DNA of 64,000 nt, from contig NZ_CP039888.1 of assembly GCF_005221325.1 (NCBI RefSeq), positions 1,550,001-1,614,000 of the forward strand, in the 5' to 3' direction. Under the pieces are notes generated by a model that was given only the letters and a program-made list of their open reading frames with translations, made no database searches and was not told the DNA's origin. Each line of letters starts with the position of its first letter. Positions within the stretch are counted from its first letter, which is position 1. Both the position numbers and the translations under genes were made by a program. This document shows positions 16,900-25,335 of this stretch, piece by piece. The stretch comes from Agrobacterium tumefaciens. GTDB lineage: Bacteria; Pseudomonadota; Alphaproteobacteria; Rhizobiales; Rhizobiaceae.

Positions 16900-18519
16900 C
16901 TATGCTGCGGCCTGCATCAGCCGGTCAAAATCATCGGGATCGAGGTCATAAATCGACCGGCTGTTGCCGCTCTGGATGGCACGGGACACCGCCATGGCGG
17001 CGGCAACAGCGCCGTCAATGCGATCTGTGCGTTTGTGTTTGTGCATGCGCACAAGGCCGGTATCGCCACGGCTGGCGACAACGCTATCGAAATGATGGCG
17101 AAGAACCGGATGGCCGCTGTGACGGATCATGCGCCCGTTGACGGTGCGCTCAAGATCGCCAATCGCCGGTCCCATGGTGAGCGGTGCCTGTCGCATTTCG
17201 ATAGCTGGCAAGCCGTCATCGTGAAGGCGCTGCATGGTCTTGCGGGCAAGATACGGATCAAAGGCGATTTCGCGCACGTCATAGGTGGCGCAAAGGTCGC
17301 GAATATGCTGTTCAATGGCTTCCGGTTCGATCACCGGGCCGTCAATCGTGATGACGTGGCCGTCAGCCTTCCATTGCTCGTAAGGCACGGCGTCTTTGAC
17401 GGCTCTGGCTTTCAGGTCATCACCGGGAACGAAGAACCACGGGTGCGTGAAGATACGCCGGTCGCCGTGCTTCCAAGCGGCAACAATTGCTGTCAGGTCG
17501 CCATTAACCGACATGTCCACGCCAATGTAACAAGGCAGGCTTTCGAGTTCGGCCAGATCGAAATTTGGGTCATAGCCTTCGTCATAGATGCCCATATCGA
17601 ACAACGGTTCGCGGGAAGCGCCCTGCCAGATATTCAGGTTGTATTGCGCGAAAGCGAACCGCTCTTGCGGCCTGTCTCTGGCGTCAGTGACAAGGTTCTC
17701 AAATTCTTCGATGGACACGAAACCGTCAGCAAGGCCGGGGTTCGCCTTATGCCATGTTGCCGGGTCGTCCCATGCATCGTCCGGGTCAGCCATGAACAAG
17801 ATGGGCAGATATGACGGATTGAATTTCTCGCCCGTCGCGATTTTGCAGGCGTTTACATACTCATCATAGAGCAGGTTCTCGTTACCAGCGCCCGCCGTGC
17901 TGGCGATGATCGTCAACGGGCGCTTCTTCACGCGGGAGCTTTTCAATGCTTCCCAGAGTTCGCGGTTCTTCCAAACGTGCAATTCGTCGGCAAGAATGAA
18001 GGTCGGGGAAAGGCCGTGCGCCTTGCCGCCGTCTGAAGACAGCACTTCAAGGCCGCTCTTTTTCAGGTCGCAATTGATCAGACGCTTGCCGGTCTTGCTG
18101 CCGTAAATCTTCGTGGCACGAACAAGCCGCTTATCCTCCCGGATGATGCCAGCAGCTTCATTGAAGGCGATCTTCGCTTGATCACTGTCCTTTGCCGCGA
18201 AGATGGCCTGTCCACCTGCAACGGCTTCAGGGCCGATGGTGTGAAGCAGCGCAAGGGCGGCGGCAAGCGTGGTCTTGCGGTTGCCGCGTGGCATGAGAAG
18301 CAAAACCGATTTCACGATCATGTGGCCGTCTGGCGTGCGTGGGCCATAGATGCGCCGAACGATGCGTTCCTGCCAGCGGGTCAAAGTAAAGGTGCGTTTG
18401 GGCGCGCTGCTGGACGGATGGCGAAGCATGCGAAGGAAGCGCACGGCGCGCTCCCCGTAACCGAACGGGTCTTCAATAGGACTGTTATCGAAAACCCAAT
18501 CCGGGTAGGTGCTTGCCAT
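16900..18519 (-). CDS. Phage terminase large subunit
   Basis: A 539-residue terminase motor. The ATPase half has a variant Walker A (LLMPRGNRKTTLA) and Walker B (FILADELHVW, with Asp-Glu), plus a coupling segment IIASTAGAGNE. The nuclease half begins IGVDMSVNGDLTAIV, with the first Asp of the RNase H-like fold. It pumps and cuts DNA into proheads. The start ATG is directly joined to the terS stop (TAATG). In most HK97-type phages the terminase genes come first; here they follow the head-tail connectors. Confidence 0.93.
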   Translation of the reverse strand: MASTYPDWVFDNSPIEDPFGYGERAVRFLRMLRHPSSSAPKRTFTLTRWQERIVRRIYGPRTPDGHMIVKSVLLLMPRGNRKTTLAAALALLHTIGPEAVAGGQAIFAAKDSDQAKIAFNEAAGIIREDKRLVRATKIYGSKTGKRLINCDLKKSGLEVLSSDGGKAHGLSPTFILADELHVWKNRELWEALKSSRVKKRPLTIIASTAGAGNENLLYDEYVNACKIATGEKFNPSYLPILFMADPDDAWDDPATWHKANPGLADGFVSIEEFENLVTDARDRPQERFAFAQYNLNIWQGASREPLFDMGIYDEGYDPNFDLAELESLPCYIGVDMSVNGDLTAIVAAWKHGDRRIFTHPWFFVPGDDLKARAVKDAVPYEQWKADGHVITIDGPVIEPEAIEQHIRDLCATYDVREIAFDPYLARKTMQRLHDDGLPAIEMRQAPLTMGPAIGDLERTVNGRMIRHSGHPVLRHHFDSVVASRGDTGLVRMHKHKRTDRIDGAVAAAMAVSRAIQSGNSRSIYDLDPDDFDRLMQAAA

Positions 18520-18911
18520 TACACCACCGCCAAGGGGTTGTCGTCGTCATCGTCCGCGGGGCCAGCATCACCGATGCGCGAACGGCTGGCGGGCATCAAA
18601 CCATATTCGGCGGCAAACTGGCGGGCCGTCTGCATGTAACGGATTTGCAAACCGCCAAGCTTCATGTCGGGAACGGCCAAACCGGCCATCTGTTCTGTGA
18701 TCTGGGCGACGAAGCCGACTGCCGTGCAATAGCTTTCGATACCGGCGAGATCGCCGGTCGTGACAACACCACGTTTGATCAGCACCGGGAACACGCGCCG
18801 CCATTCGGCTTTCGCGTGCGGTGACAGGCGTTTTGGCGGCGCTGGCATTTTAGTAATTGCAGTGCCGTCGCGCTGGATAGCTGGTTTGACGCCGCGATTG
18901 TGGACGCTCAT
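18519..18911 (-). CDS. Phage terminase small subunit, P27 family-like
   Basis: A 130-residue protein. The layout (PPKRLSPHAKAEWRRVFPVLIKRGVVTTGDLAGIESYC, then a helical region and an acidic tail DDDDDN) matches P27-type small terminase subunits, which recognise the packaging site. It overlaps the head-tail adaptor stop by 4 bp (ATGA) and is followed at once by terL. Confidence 0.82.
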   Translation of the reverse strand: MSVHNRGVKPAIQRDGTAITKMPAPPKRLSPHAKAEWRRVFPVLIKRGVVTTGDLAGIESYCTAVGFVAQITEQMAGLAVPDMKLGGLQIRYMQTARQFAAEYGLMPASRSRIGDAGPADDDDDNPLAVV

Positions 18912-19225
18912 TTCAGCACCTCACCGCGAAGCTCAAGGGCTTCGTAACGACCGATTTCCTTGATTTCCTTCAGGCTGTATCCGTTGCCGTTATAGGAAAC
19001 GCGATCTGCCGTGGTGATACCCGGCATATAGCGGATGCGGAGAATGATGCTGCCGGTTTCCGCTTCACCAAAGCCTGTGAAAAATTCCGTAGCCGACTGC
19101 TGGATGATTTCGGCCCAGACAACGGCGACGATTGCCCACGCCTTCACCACGTCGCCGGAAGGTTTGACGGTTTCGGTCTGGCGTTCGATGGTGATGCGCC
19201 GATCCATTTTCCCGGCGTTGATCAT
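18908..19225 (-). CDS. Phage head-tail adaptor / head closure protein
   Basis: About 105 residues. It begins MINAGKMDRRITIERQTE and includes VWAEIIQQSATEFF and IRYMPGITTADRVSYNG, the pattern of the SPP1 gp16-like head closure family. The ATG at 19225 overlaps the DUF3168 stop by 4 bp, so I prefer it to the other in-frame starts at 19234 and 19327. It joins the capsid vertex to the tail. Confidence 0.82.
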   Translation of the reverse strand: MINAGKMDRRITIERQTETVKPSGDVVKAWAIVAVVWAEIIQQSATEFFTGFGEAETGSIILRIRYMPGITTADRVSYNGNGYSLKEIKEIGRYEALELRGEVLK

Positions 19226-19653
19226 TTGAGCCATCGGATCAGAGCTTCGACCGACAAGATGGAATGGCCGTATTGAGGATCGGGGTCGCGTGGGTGCCGG
19301 ATCGTCGCGACCTTGAAATGATCGCAATAGGCTCCTGCGCTCTCCATTTCGGCAGACAGATTGTATTTGGAAAGGGCATCATTGACGGCGGCGGCGATCT
19401 CTTTGGCAGCATCCTGCCCGGCGTCCAGCGTCCAAACATGCAGGTCGAGATACACCCACGCGGCAGTCTGGGCACGATAGTCGTTGCCATGCAATTCGGT
19501 GTTGCCGTCTGCGATCACAACGCACGGTGTCTTGTCCGGGCGCGTGCTGCCCGCCCGGATATGGGTCGGCGGCACAAGGGCGGCAACTTCCGGTTTGTTG
19601 ATCAGCCGGTTGCGGATGGCCGTTTGAAGGGTGAGAACGGGTTCGATGCTCAT
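19222..19653 (-). CDS. DUF3168 tail-terminator-like protein
   Basis: A 143-residue protein with the DUF3168 pattern (LQTAIRNRLINKPEVAALV, then PCVVIADGN, AAWVYLDLHVW and HSILSVEALIRW). Family members cap the tail or complete the head-tail joint. The start at 19653 makes an ATGA overlap with the upstream gene; a longer frame to 19752 is only overlap. Confidence 0.83.
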   Translation of the reverse strand: MSIEPVLTLQTAIRNRLINKPEVAALVPPTHIRAGSTRPDKTPCVVIADGNTELHGNDYRAQTAAWVYLDLHVWTLDAGQDAAKEIAAAVNDALSKYNLSAEMESAGAYCDHFKVATIRHPRDPDPQYGHSILSVEALIRWLK

Positions 19654-20075
19654 GTGCTGGTCGTGCCTTTCCATGCGTCCCGGATCGCCTTTCGGCCTGC
19701 CCGGTCGATACGTTGCTGTGCGCGCTTGCGCTGAAGCCGGAAGCCCGGCCAAAAGAAGGGCTGCGCATCGGCTTTACTGGTCCCGTATTCGACCAGATGC
19801 GGATAGCGTGTATCGCTGTCGCCCACGGTGATGATGACTTCGGAAGGACCAGCGACACGGTTGCCGCCGGGCTGGCTATATGGCGGGGTGGACTGGCCGG
19901 GCAGCGTGACGGTGATGGAGTCCTTCAGTGCGCCTGTATCTTCCGGCGCAAGGGCGCGCTGTGTGGATGCAATCGACTCTGCGGAGGTCGCCAGCGCTTT
20001 AAGCACGGCATCACGCGGGGCTTTTTTCAACCGGTCAAATGCTTTCATGAGATCGTCCAGCCCGTCATTCGCCAT
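19650..20075 (-). CDS. HK97 gp10-like tail completion protein
   Basis: A 141-residue protein with the HK97-gp10 pattern: LDDLMKAFDRLKKAP at the start, ALAPEDTGALKDSITV in the middle and the hallmark YPHLVEYGTSKADAQPFFWP near the end. It helps join tails to heads. It starts inside the same coupled operon, just before the gp6-like stop codon. Confidence 0.87.
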   Translation of the reverse strand: MANDGLDDLMKAFDRLKKAPRDAVLKALATSAESIASTQRALAPEDTGALKDSITVTLPGQSTPPYSQPGGNRVAGPSEVIITVGDSDTRYPHLVEYGTSKADAQPFFWPGFRLQRKRAQQRIDRAGRKAIRDAWKGTTST

Positions 20076-20364
20076 CGTGGAACCACTCCAAGCGATAGCT
20101 ATCGAGCGTCTGGGTGATGGTCTGCGGCGCTATCTGGCTGGAAATCCCGAACGTCGCGAGGCCGCGCATTTCATAATGAAACGCGACCAGCTTCAGGATT
20201 GCGACTTTCAGATCAGACGGAACCGGGTCGAGGTCATCAAGCGATCTGCCGATGTAGTTCGCGACATACTCACAGGCCGCTTCGATGAGAAGCATGATCA
20301 AAGCGTCTTCCTCGCTGTGATCAATACGCAGATATTGCTTTGCGAGATCAGGTGAAACGATCAT
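20065..20364 (-). CDS. Phage head-tail connector, gp6-like
   Basis: A 99-residue mostly helical protein (SPDLAKQYLRIDHSEEDALIMLLIEAACEYV, then VPSDLKVAILKLVAFHYE), typical of the gp6-like connector that sits under the portal. It overlaps its upstream neighbour by 4 bp (ATGA). Confidence 0.85.
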   Translation of the reverse strand: MIVSPDLAKQYLRIDHSEEDALIMLLIEAACEYVANYIGRSLDDLDPVPSDLKVAILKLVAFHYEMRGLATFGISSQIAPQTITQTLDSYRLEWFHDGE

Positions 20365-21137
20365 TCCGCTGCTTCCTTCTGAAAAGCTATTTTAGGTTTG
20401 TTTTCCAGAGCGCTCCTCGCGCCGGTCCCTAAATAGGCAGGGAAATCGTCAGACACCCCCGGGGGCTGTTTCCTCTGCCGGAAGTGATGCGAATTGAGGG
20501 CTTCTTCGAGTGTGAGGCCACGGCGCTTCATGAGATTGGCGACGGTGGATTTGACCCTGCCATGAGCAGCGCACCATTCAGCAAAGGTCTTGCTCTCACC
20601 ATTGATGGTATAAAGCTTGGCGACGCGACCCTTTGGAAATGACGCTGTGAGTGCTTCTGCAAGCGTCATAGTCCTCAGGCGATTGTAGAGCGCGCTGGTT
20701 TCGATACCGATGTCAGCGGCCCACTCTGTGAGCGTCTTGCTCTGGCCGTCATATGTATGGAGGGCGTTGGGCCGGCTGGTTTTGGTCTTCTCGCCGTGTG
20801 CGATAGCTTGCTCAATGGTGAGTTTTTTGAGCCATTTGCTGAGTGTCGATTTGGACACGCCGATATAAGCGGCCCATTCGGCTGTCGTTTTGGTTTCACC
20901 ATTGGCAGTGTGCTTTTCAGCCACAGCCTCAGGTTTGGCGTTAACCTGCTCTTTGCTGAAGATTGGCAGGCGCTGTCGCTGATGCCCGGTTTTCATCGGT
21001 GTGGTAATAGCGTCGGCAATGGACAGGCCACGCTCAAGGCGTCCGATGATGATGCCCGTGGTGATGCCATAGTCGAGCGCCCATTCGATAATGGGCTGCT
21101 GGATGCCATCATGTTCAAGGATGGTTTCGGGCGTCAT
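20361..21137 (-). CDS. Protein with four helix-turn-helix-type repeats
   Basis: A 258-residue protein with four copies of a module of about 38 residues, near 8-45, 76-113, 127-164 and 176-214. The last three follow the pattern NGxSKTxxEWAxxxG, then xxSTxxxRLxxxxT and xEAL; the first is diverged. The modules look like small HTH DNA-binding units seen next to homing-type nucleases in phages. It overlaps the HNH nuclease gene by 4 bp, so the two may work as a DNA-binding and a cutting part. The role in head assembly or mobility is unknown. Confidence 0.65.
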   Translation of the reverse strand: MTPETILEHDGIQQPIIEWALDYGITTGIIIGRLERGLSIADAITTPMKTGHQRQRLPIFSKEQVNAKPEAVAEKHTANGETKTTAEWAAYIGVSKSTLSKWLKKLTIEQAIAHGEKTKTSRPNALHTYDGQSKTLTEWAADIGIETSALYNRLRTMTLAEALTASFPKGRVAKLYTINGESKTFAEWCAAHGRVKSTVANLMKRRGLTLEEALNSHHFRQRKQPPGVSDDFPAYLGTGARSALENKPKIAFQKEAAE

Positions 21138-21472
21138 AGTGCGCGCTCCTGCCGCTGTTTGGTGGAGCTATGGCAAGGCGTGCAAAGGGATTGCCAGTTA
21201 CCGCGATACCAGAACAGGCGCTTGTCGCCGCGATGGGGAATGATGTGATCGACAACCGTGGCAAGGTTTCCGCACATCCGGCAAGATGGGTGTGCACGCA
21301 GATACTCACCACGGGCTTTACGCCACTCATGGTTATAGCCGCGAAGGGCTGCTGATGGACGGCGGGCATCATGGCGGGCATTGCGTTCGCGCTTGGCCTT
21401 CTCCTGGCACTGGCAAAGCTGGCCGTGGGGAACGATTGCACCACATGTGCAGAAACGGGGCGGCTTGCTCAT
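21134..21472 (-). CDS. HNH endonuclease
   Basis: A 112-residue HNH nuclease. It has Cys pairs at the N-terminus (CTCGAIVPHGQLCQC) and in HPSCRMCGN, the HNH core VVDHIIPHRGD, and a closing NWQSLCTPCHSSTK. In HK97-type phages such a nuclease helps terminase cut DNA. Here it lies between the capsid block and the connectors, not beside terS. It overlaps both neighbours by 4 bp. Confidence 0.9.
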   Translation of the reverse strand: MSKPPRFCTCGAIVPHGQLCQCQEKAKRERNARHDARRPSAALRGYNHEWRKARGEYLRAHPSCRMCGNLATVVDHIIPHRGDKRLFWYRGNWQSLCTPCHSSTKQRQERAL

Positions 21473-22086
21473 TTGCGCCTCCCGGAAGATTTGAGCGCCT
21501 GAAGTCCGGCACGGTCAAATTCAGGATCAAGGCCAGCAGCAACATTGCGCTCTGCCTGTTCCGGGTCCGGTTCCTTCTCGTCGTCGGAACCGCCGCCATG
21601 AATGGCTTTCAGCTTTTCAAGGTGCGCTCTGTATGCCCGGTCAATTTCGGTCGGTGTGGCGTTCCATGCCTGTTCGGGCGTCCAACCGAGCCAGCCGGTC
21701 GCACGATCATAGAGGGCGGCAAACACTTCAGCCCACGTCACCTGCTTGGTGGTCGCGTGCAACGGTTGCGCACGCTTTTCCGGCGCTGGCGTCAGCATGG
21801 ACACAAGTTCGAACAACGGGGCGCGAACAGCCAGAAAGAAAGGGAAAAGCGGCCTTCGCTGCACGGCAGTCAGGAAGGCCGCTGCACTCTGGTTGCCGCC
21901 GCTTTCGGAGACCAGAATGATTTCGGAAATGATTGTGAAGTTCAGGTCTTCCAAGGCAGCATGAAGCGCCGGAAAGCCGAAACGTTCTTCAAGGATGGTA
22001 GCAGCGCGCAACGAAGGGCGAAGGGTCAGGGCGTTACCGCCATGACTGATTTCCACCTGTTCGAAGGATGCGCGCTGCTGTCTCAT
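21469..22086 (-). CDS. Tail assembly chaperone-like protein (GTA gp10-like with a C-terminal extension)
   Basis: A 205-residue protein. Its N-terminal 45 residues (ALTLRPSLRAATILEERFG) resemble the gene-transfer-agent gp10 / tail assembly chaperone family. The later segment with GWTPEQAWNATPTEIDRAY resembles the short second chaperone protein that usually follows it. The two pieces may be fused in one frame instead of joined by frameshift. It lies directly after the capsid gene, which is not the usual place for a tail chaperone. The assignment is tentative. Confidence 0.55.
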   Translation of the reverse strand: MRQQRASFEQVEISHGGNALTLRPSLRAATILEERFGFPALHAALEDLNFTIISEIILVSESGGNQSAAAFLTAVQRRPLFPFFLAVRAPLFELVSMLTPAPEKRAQPLHATTKQVTWAEVFAALYDRATGWLGWTPEQAWNATPTEIDRAYRAHLEKLKAIHGGGSDDEKEPDPEQAERNVAAGLDPEFDRAGLQALKSSGRRK

Positions 22087-22089
22087 GGG

Positions 22090-23661
22090 TTAGGCCTTCA
22101 CCTTCAGCTTGGCGAGGGCTTCACCCATAATCACGCGGCCACCGACACGGCGGCGTGCATGCAGCTTGACGACGCCGTTACCAGCGCCGGTAATGTCGTC
22201 GCGGATGATGTCGAAGCCGACACGATCTGCGATGGCGTAACCGCTGGCGAAATCGCCAAAGATGATCGGGGTTTTACCGGCTGCGATGTCCGGGGCGTCC
22301 ACAGCCTCATAGACCGGACGACCCAGAAGCAGAGAAGGCTGACCTGCGGTGATACCGGGCTGCCAGATATAGGTTCCGTCGCTATCCTTGAGCTTGCGGA
22401 CAACGCTCATGGTCTTGCGGTTCATCAGCCACGAACCGTTGACGGAATAGCTCGTCTTGATGTGGTAATAGAGGTCGATCAGGGCTTCGGCATTGAAGCC
22501 GCCGCTGGTAGCGATTTCCACTTCCTCCACGTCACCCGAGCCGAGAACCCCTTCTGCCTGCGTCGTGCCGTTACCATTGACGAACCACGATGCTTCGATC
22601 TGGCCGAACCGGCGGGCGATGTGATTGGACAGGAAAGCGGCAAGATCAATCTGCGCGTCTTCGAGCAGAATACGAGTGACCGGAACCGTCACGGCCATTT
22701 CGAACGGCTTCAGATCAATCTGTTCGAACGAAGGCTCGTCTTCGGTAGCGGTGGCGGTTTCGGCGCGGGGTGCCGGCGTGACTTCATCGACAAGGCGCGG
22801 AAGCTGAAGCAGCGGGCCGGACATGGCAATGGTCTGGGCAAGGCCGCGAACCGGGGAATATTCGGCCACCTTTTCGAGAATGGTCGTGGCGACGGCTTCC
22901 GGTGCGAGAATGCCGCCCGTGGACGAACCGCCATAAGCCAGCGCCTTCACTTCGGAGGCATCGCCCGTGCGAACGAAATCCGAGAAGGCTTTGACTTCGT
23001 TGCCGTTGTCGTTCGAAGCTTTGGGGTGATTGTTGTTGTCGGCGGCAGGGCGGCGGTTGAGCTTTGCCTGCATCGTCGCAATGTCGTCTTTAAGCGCCTT
23101 GATTTCTTCGGCGCTGACAACCGGATCGGCATTTGCCACCGGCTTGTTCTGCTCTGCATTTTCCATTTTGGGGTTTTCCTGTTCAACGTTGAGGGGGTGA
23201 GACTTTGTCTCGGTAATGCGGGCATCCGGGTGCACCGGGCGACGGCAAAGGCTGATTTCATTGATGGTGAGGGCTGTCAGGACACGGCCACCTTCCGGGC
23301 GTGCTTTCGCTTCGTGAAGGCGGTATCCGATGGACAGGCCGGACATGCTGCCACGCTGAAGGGCAAGCCGGGCCTGCCGGGCCGGTTCGATACCCTCAAC
23401 AAAAAGACGGCCTTTGACCTCAAGTCCCCTTTCGGTGACAGAGTGAGTTTCCCAGACGCCGACGACACTTTTCTGCTCATGCTCCACGATCATCGGGACA
23501 CGCGGGGCAAAGCTGAAGGCGGAAGGCTCAATGAGATCGCCGTAGCTGTCGGGCTGGCCGAAAGGCCAAGCGATGCCGGTCACGGTGCCGGTGTCGTCAA
23601 TTGAAACTTCGGCCTTGATTTCGAGGTTGCCTGTTTCGGTAGTGCTGGCGATGGCTGTCAT
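22090..23661 (-). CDS. Fused HK97 prohead protease and major capsid protein
   Basis: A 523-residue fusion. Residues 1-150 form the prohead protease with likely catalytic His61 (IVEHEQ), Ser110 (GLSIGY) and Glu135 (INEISL). Residues from about 165 are a scaffold-like charged segment (EEIKALKDDIATMQAKL), then the HK97 capsid fold (GGILAPEAVATTI, LPRLVDE, EASWFVNGNG). The protease would cut the scaffold part away. An ATG at 23166 (residue 166) has AGGA nine bases upstream and could give the capsid part alone. It overlaps the upstream stop by ATGA. Confidence 0.9.
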   Translation of the reverse strand: MTAIASTTETGNLEIKAEVSIDDTGTVTGIAWPFGQPDSYGDLIEPSAFSFAPRVPMIVEHEQKSVVGVWETHSVTERGLEVKGRLFVEGIEPARQARLALQRGSMSGLSIGYRLHEAKARPEGGRVLTALTINEISLCRRPVHPDARITETKSHPLNVEQENPKMENAEQNKPVANADPVVSAEEIKALKDDIATMQAKLNRRPAADNNNHPKASNDNGNEVKAFSDFVRTGDASEVKALAYGGSSTGGILAPEAVATTILEKVAEYSPVRGLAQTIAMSGPLLQLPRLVDEVTPAPRAETATATEDEPSFEQIDLKPFEMAVTVPVTRILLEDAQIDLAAFLSNHIARRFGQIEASWFVNGNGTTQAEGVLGSGDVEEVEIATSGGFNAEALIDLYYHIKTSYSVNGSWLMNRKTMSVVRKLKDSDGTYIWQPGITAGQPSLLLGRPVYEAVDAPDIAAGKTPIIFGDFASGYAIADRVGFDIIRDDITGAGNGVVKLHARRRVGGRVIMGEALAKLKVKA

Positions 23662-23996
23662 TCTGCCACCTGCGAGATCGCGTCATTGACGGCTTCCACC
23701 CCGAAAAACAGGCTGGTGATAACGCCGTCCGCAACGGCGAAGACTTCGGCCAGCGGCCTGCCGATAACATAGACCGACACGAGCCGGTTCGCTTCTTCGG
23801 GGGTCATACCGCCGCCGATCAAGCCAAGCCGGATGATCTCGGAAACATCTGTGAAGCTGTAGCTGGTATCGCGAAAACGGCGGAATAGCGCACCGACGCC
23901 GTGGCCGGTTTTCGTTTCAAGTTCAATGATCAGGTCGCGGGTCGGGAAGGCAAAGGCTTTCTCGCCATCGCCAAAGAAGGCGCGGTGTTCCGTCAT
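23658..23996 (-). CDS. GTA gp10-like / tail assembly chaperone-like protein
   Basis: A 112-residue protein. AFPTRDLIIELETKTGHGVGALFRRF and FTDVSEIIRLGLIGGGMTPEEANRLV match the gene-transfer-agent gp10-like family (phage tail tube / chaperone group) as I know it. Such proteins usually sit before the tape measure; here it is between portal and capsid genes. Both ends are coupled by ATGA overlaps. Confidence 0.65.
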   Translation of the reverse strand: MTEHRAFFGDGEKAFAFPTRDLIIELETKTGHGVGALFRRFRDTSYSFTDVSEIIRLGLIGGGMTPEEANRLVSVYVIGRPLAEVFAVADGVITSLFFGVEAVNDAISQVAE

Positions 23997-25216
23997 TTGG
24001 CGGGTTCCTTTTCAGGGGCCGCAACAGGCGTTGCGCCGGAGGTCGTATGGGGATTGATCAACTCGTCGCCACCGGGAAGCGGCGGCATATTGAGGATGGC
24101 GCGGGCTTCGTTGGGCGACATGACGCGATTGGTGACGAGCGCCGTAATGTTGGCCGTGCGCGATGCCATATCGGCGCGCATGAGGTCATCGACAACAAAT
24201 TCGAACCAGTGATCGTTCTGTTCGATCTCGGTCAGAAGGACAGTCGCGAGGGCTTCCTGCCACTTGTCGAGCCAAGGCCGGAGGCAAAGCTGTAGGAAGC
24301 TTGCGCCCATCTGTTCGGCGTTGGACCACGTCGCACGCTCAAGCTGGAAAAGCAGGTGCGGTGGAACGCCGAAGATACGAGCAATTTCGTTGATCTGTTC
24401 GAGGCGGTTTTCGACATACTGGCTATCTGTCGAGGTGAGCGCCGGAGCTTCATACTTCCAGCCGCCGTCAAGAATTAGAGGGTCGGCGGAAGCGCCGCGC
24501 ATCCACTCCCGGAAGCTCTTACGCATGTTGGAAATGGTAGTTGCGCCAGCTTCCCCGCCCTGCGCCTTCTCATTCGAGATAATGGCGTTCGGACGTGCGC
24601 CGGAGGTGAAGAACGTTGCGCCGTGCTTTTCCAGAACCGAGGCGAGGCCGATGGCTTCACGACCGAATGAGATCGGGGAGCGACCGAGGAAGGAAGGGAT
24701 ATGGAGGATTTCGGTGTGCGAGTATTCGCGAGAACCGCCGTTCGCTGAAACGCGATAGAACGGCGGGGCAGCGCCAAGGGCGTCTTCCATGACGGACACG
24801 GTGCCGGGCAAAAGCCGGATAATTTCGAAAGGGCGTCCATCGGGATATCGCACGACACGGGCAAAGCCGTTGCCGTAGATAAGCGCGTCGGCTGTAAGCT
24901 GCGTGCGAATTGCGCCTGCGCCCGTCCATTCGTTCGCCCGCTTGTGGACAATCTTATGGGCAGAGTGCTTGCTGGCGACTTCCTTGGCTTCGGCCTGCTC
25001 CCGATAGAGTTTCACAGGAAGGGAGCCAATCGTTTCAGAAATCAGGCGCACGGCTTGAAGAACAGCCGGAGTGTTGAGGGCAGACAAGCCGCCGACGCTG
25101 ACACCGCTGGAAGTAGTGCGCACGCCAAAGATTTCGGAAACAGCAGGGTCGGACAGGAGATAAGCTTTGCGCTCCCCCATACCGAACCTGTTTTTAACTT
25201 CGTTCCAAAAACTCAT
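23993..25216 (-). CDS. HK97-family phage portal protein
   Basis: A 407-residue portal. It shows the family pattern VSVGGLSALNTPAVLQAVRLISETIGSLPVKLY, then DALIYGNGFARVV, HIPSF near LGRSPI and the WSNAEQMGASFLQLCLRPWLDKW helix. It forms the dodecameric DNA gate of the capsid. It is the first gene of the long coupled operon; the 120-bp gap upstream contains an inverted repeat. Confidence 0.93.
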   Translation of the reverse strand: MSFWNEVKNRFGMGERKAYLLSDPAVSEIFGVRTTSSGVSVGGLSALNTPAVLQAVRLISETIGSLPVKLYREQAEAKEVASKHSAHKIVHKRANEWTGAGAIRTQLTADALIYGNGFARVVRYPDGRPFEIIRLLPGTVSVMEDALGAAPPFYRVSANGGSREYSHTEILHIPSFLGRSPISFGREAIGLASVLEKHGATFFTSGARPNAIISNEKAQGGEAGATTISNMRKSFREWMRGASADPLILDGGWKYEAPALTSTDSQYVENRLEQINEIARIFGVPPHLLFQLERATWSNAEQMGASFLQLCLRPWLDKWQEALATVLLTEIEQNDHWFEFVVDDLMRADMASRTANITALVTNRVMSPNEARAILNMPPLPGGDELINPHTTSGATPVAAPEKEPAK

Positions 25217-25225
25217 CTGGATAAC

Positions 25226-25246
25226 ATTCCTATTTAACTTAGGAAT
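25226..25246 (-). promoter_or_regulatory. Inverted repeat in the leader of the head operon
   Basis: Perfect arms ATTCCTA and TAGGAAT around a 7-base loop, 10 bp upstream of the portal start. It covers the purine-rich AGGAAT, the most likely ribosome site. It could be an operator or a hairpin that hides the ribosome site. Confidence 0.4.
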
Positions 25247-25335
25247 ATTATCTCATGGTGAGAGTCAGATGTGAACCCTTTAAATCAACGAAAATGATGA
25301 TATTTGAAAAAAGATCAAATTTATTGATAGAAACG

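Noticed and set aside
21286..23604. 772-residue open frame opposite the capsid and chaperone genes
   Set aside because: The minus-strand genes have clear protease and capsid motifs and coupled starts; this frame has none.
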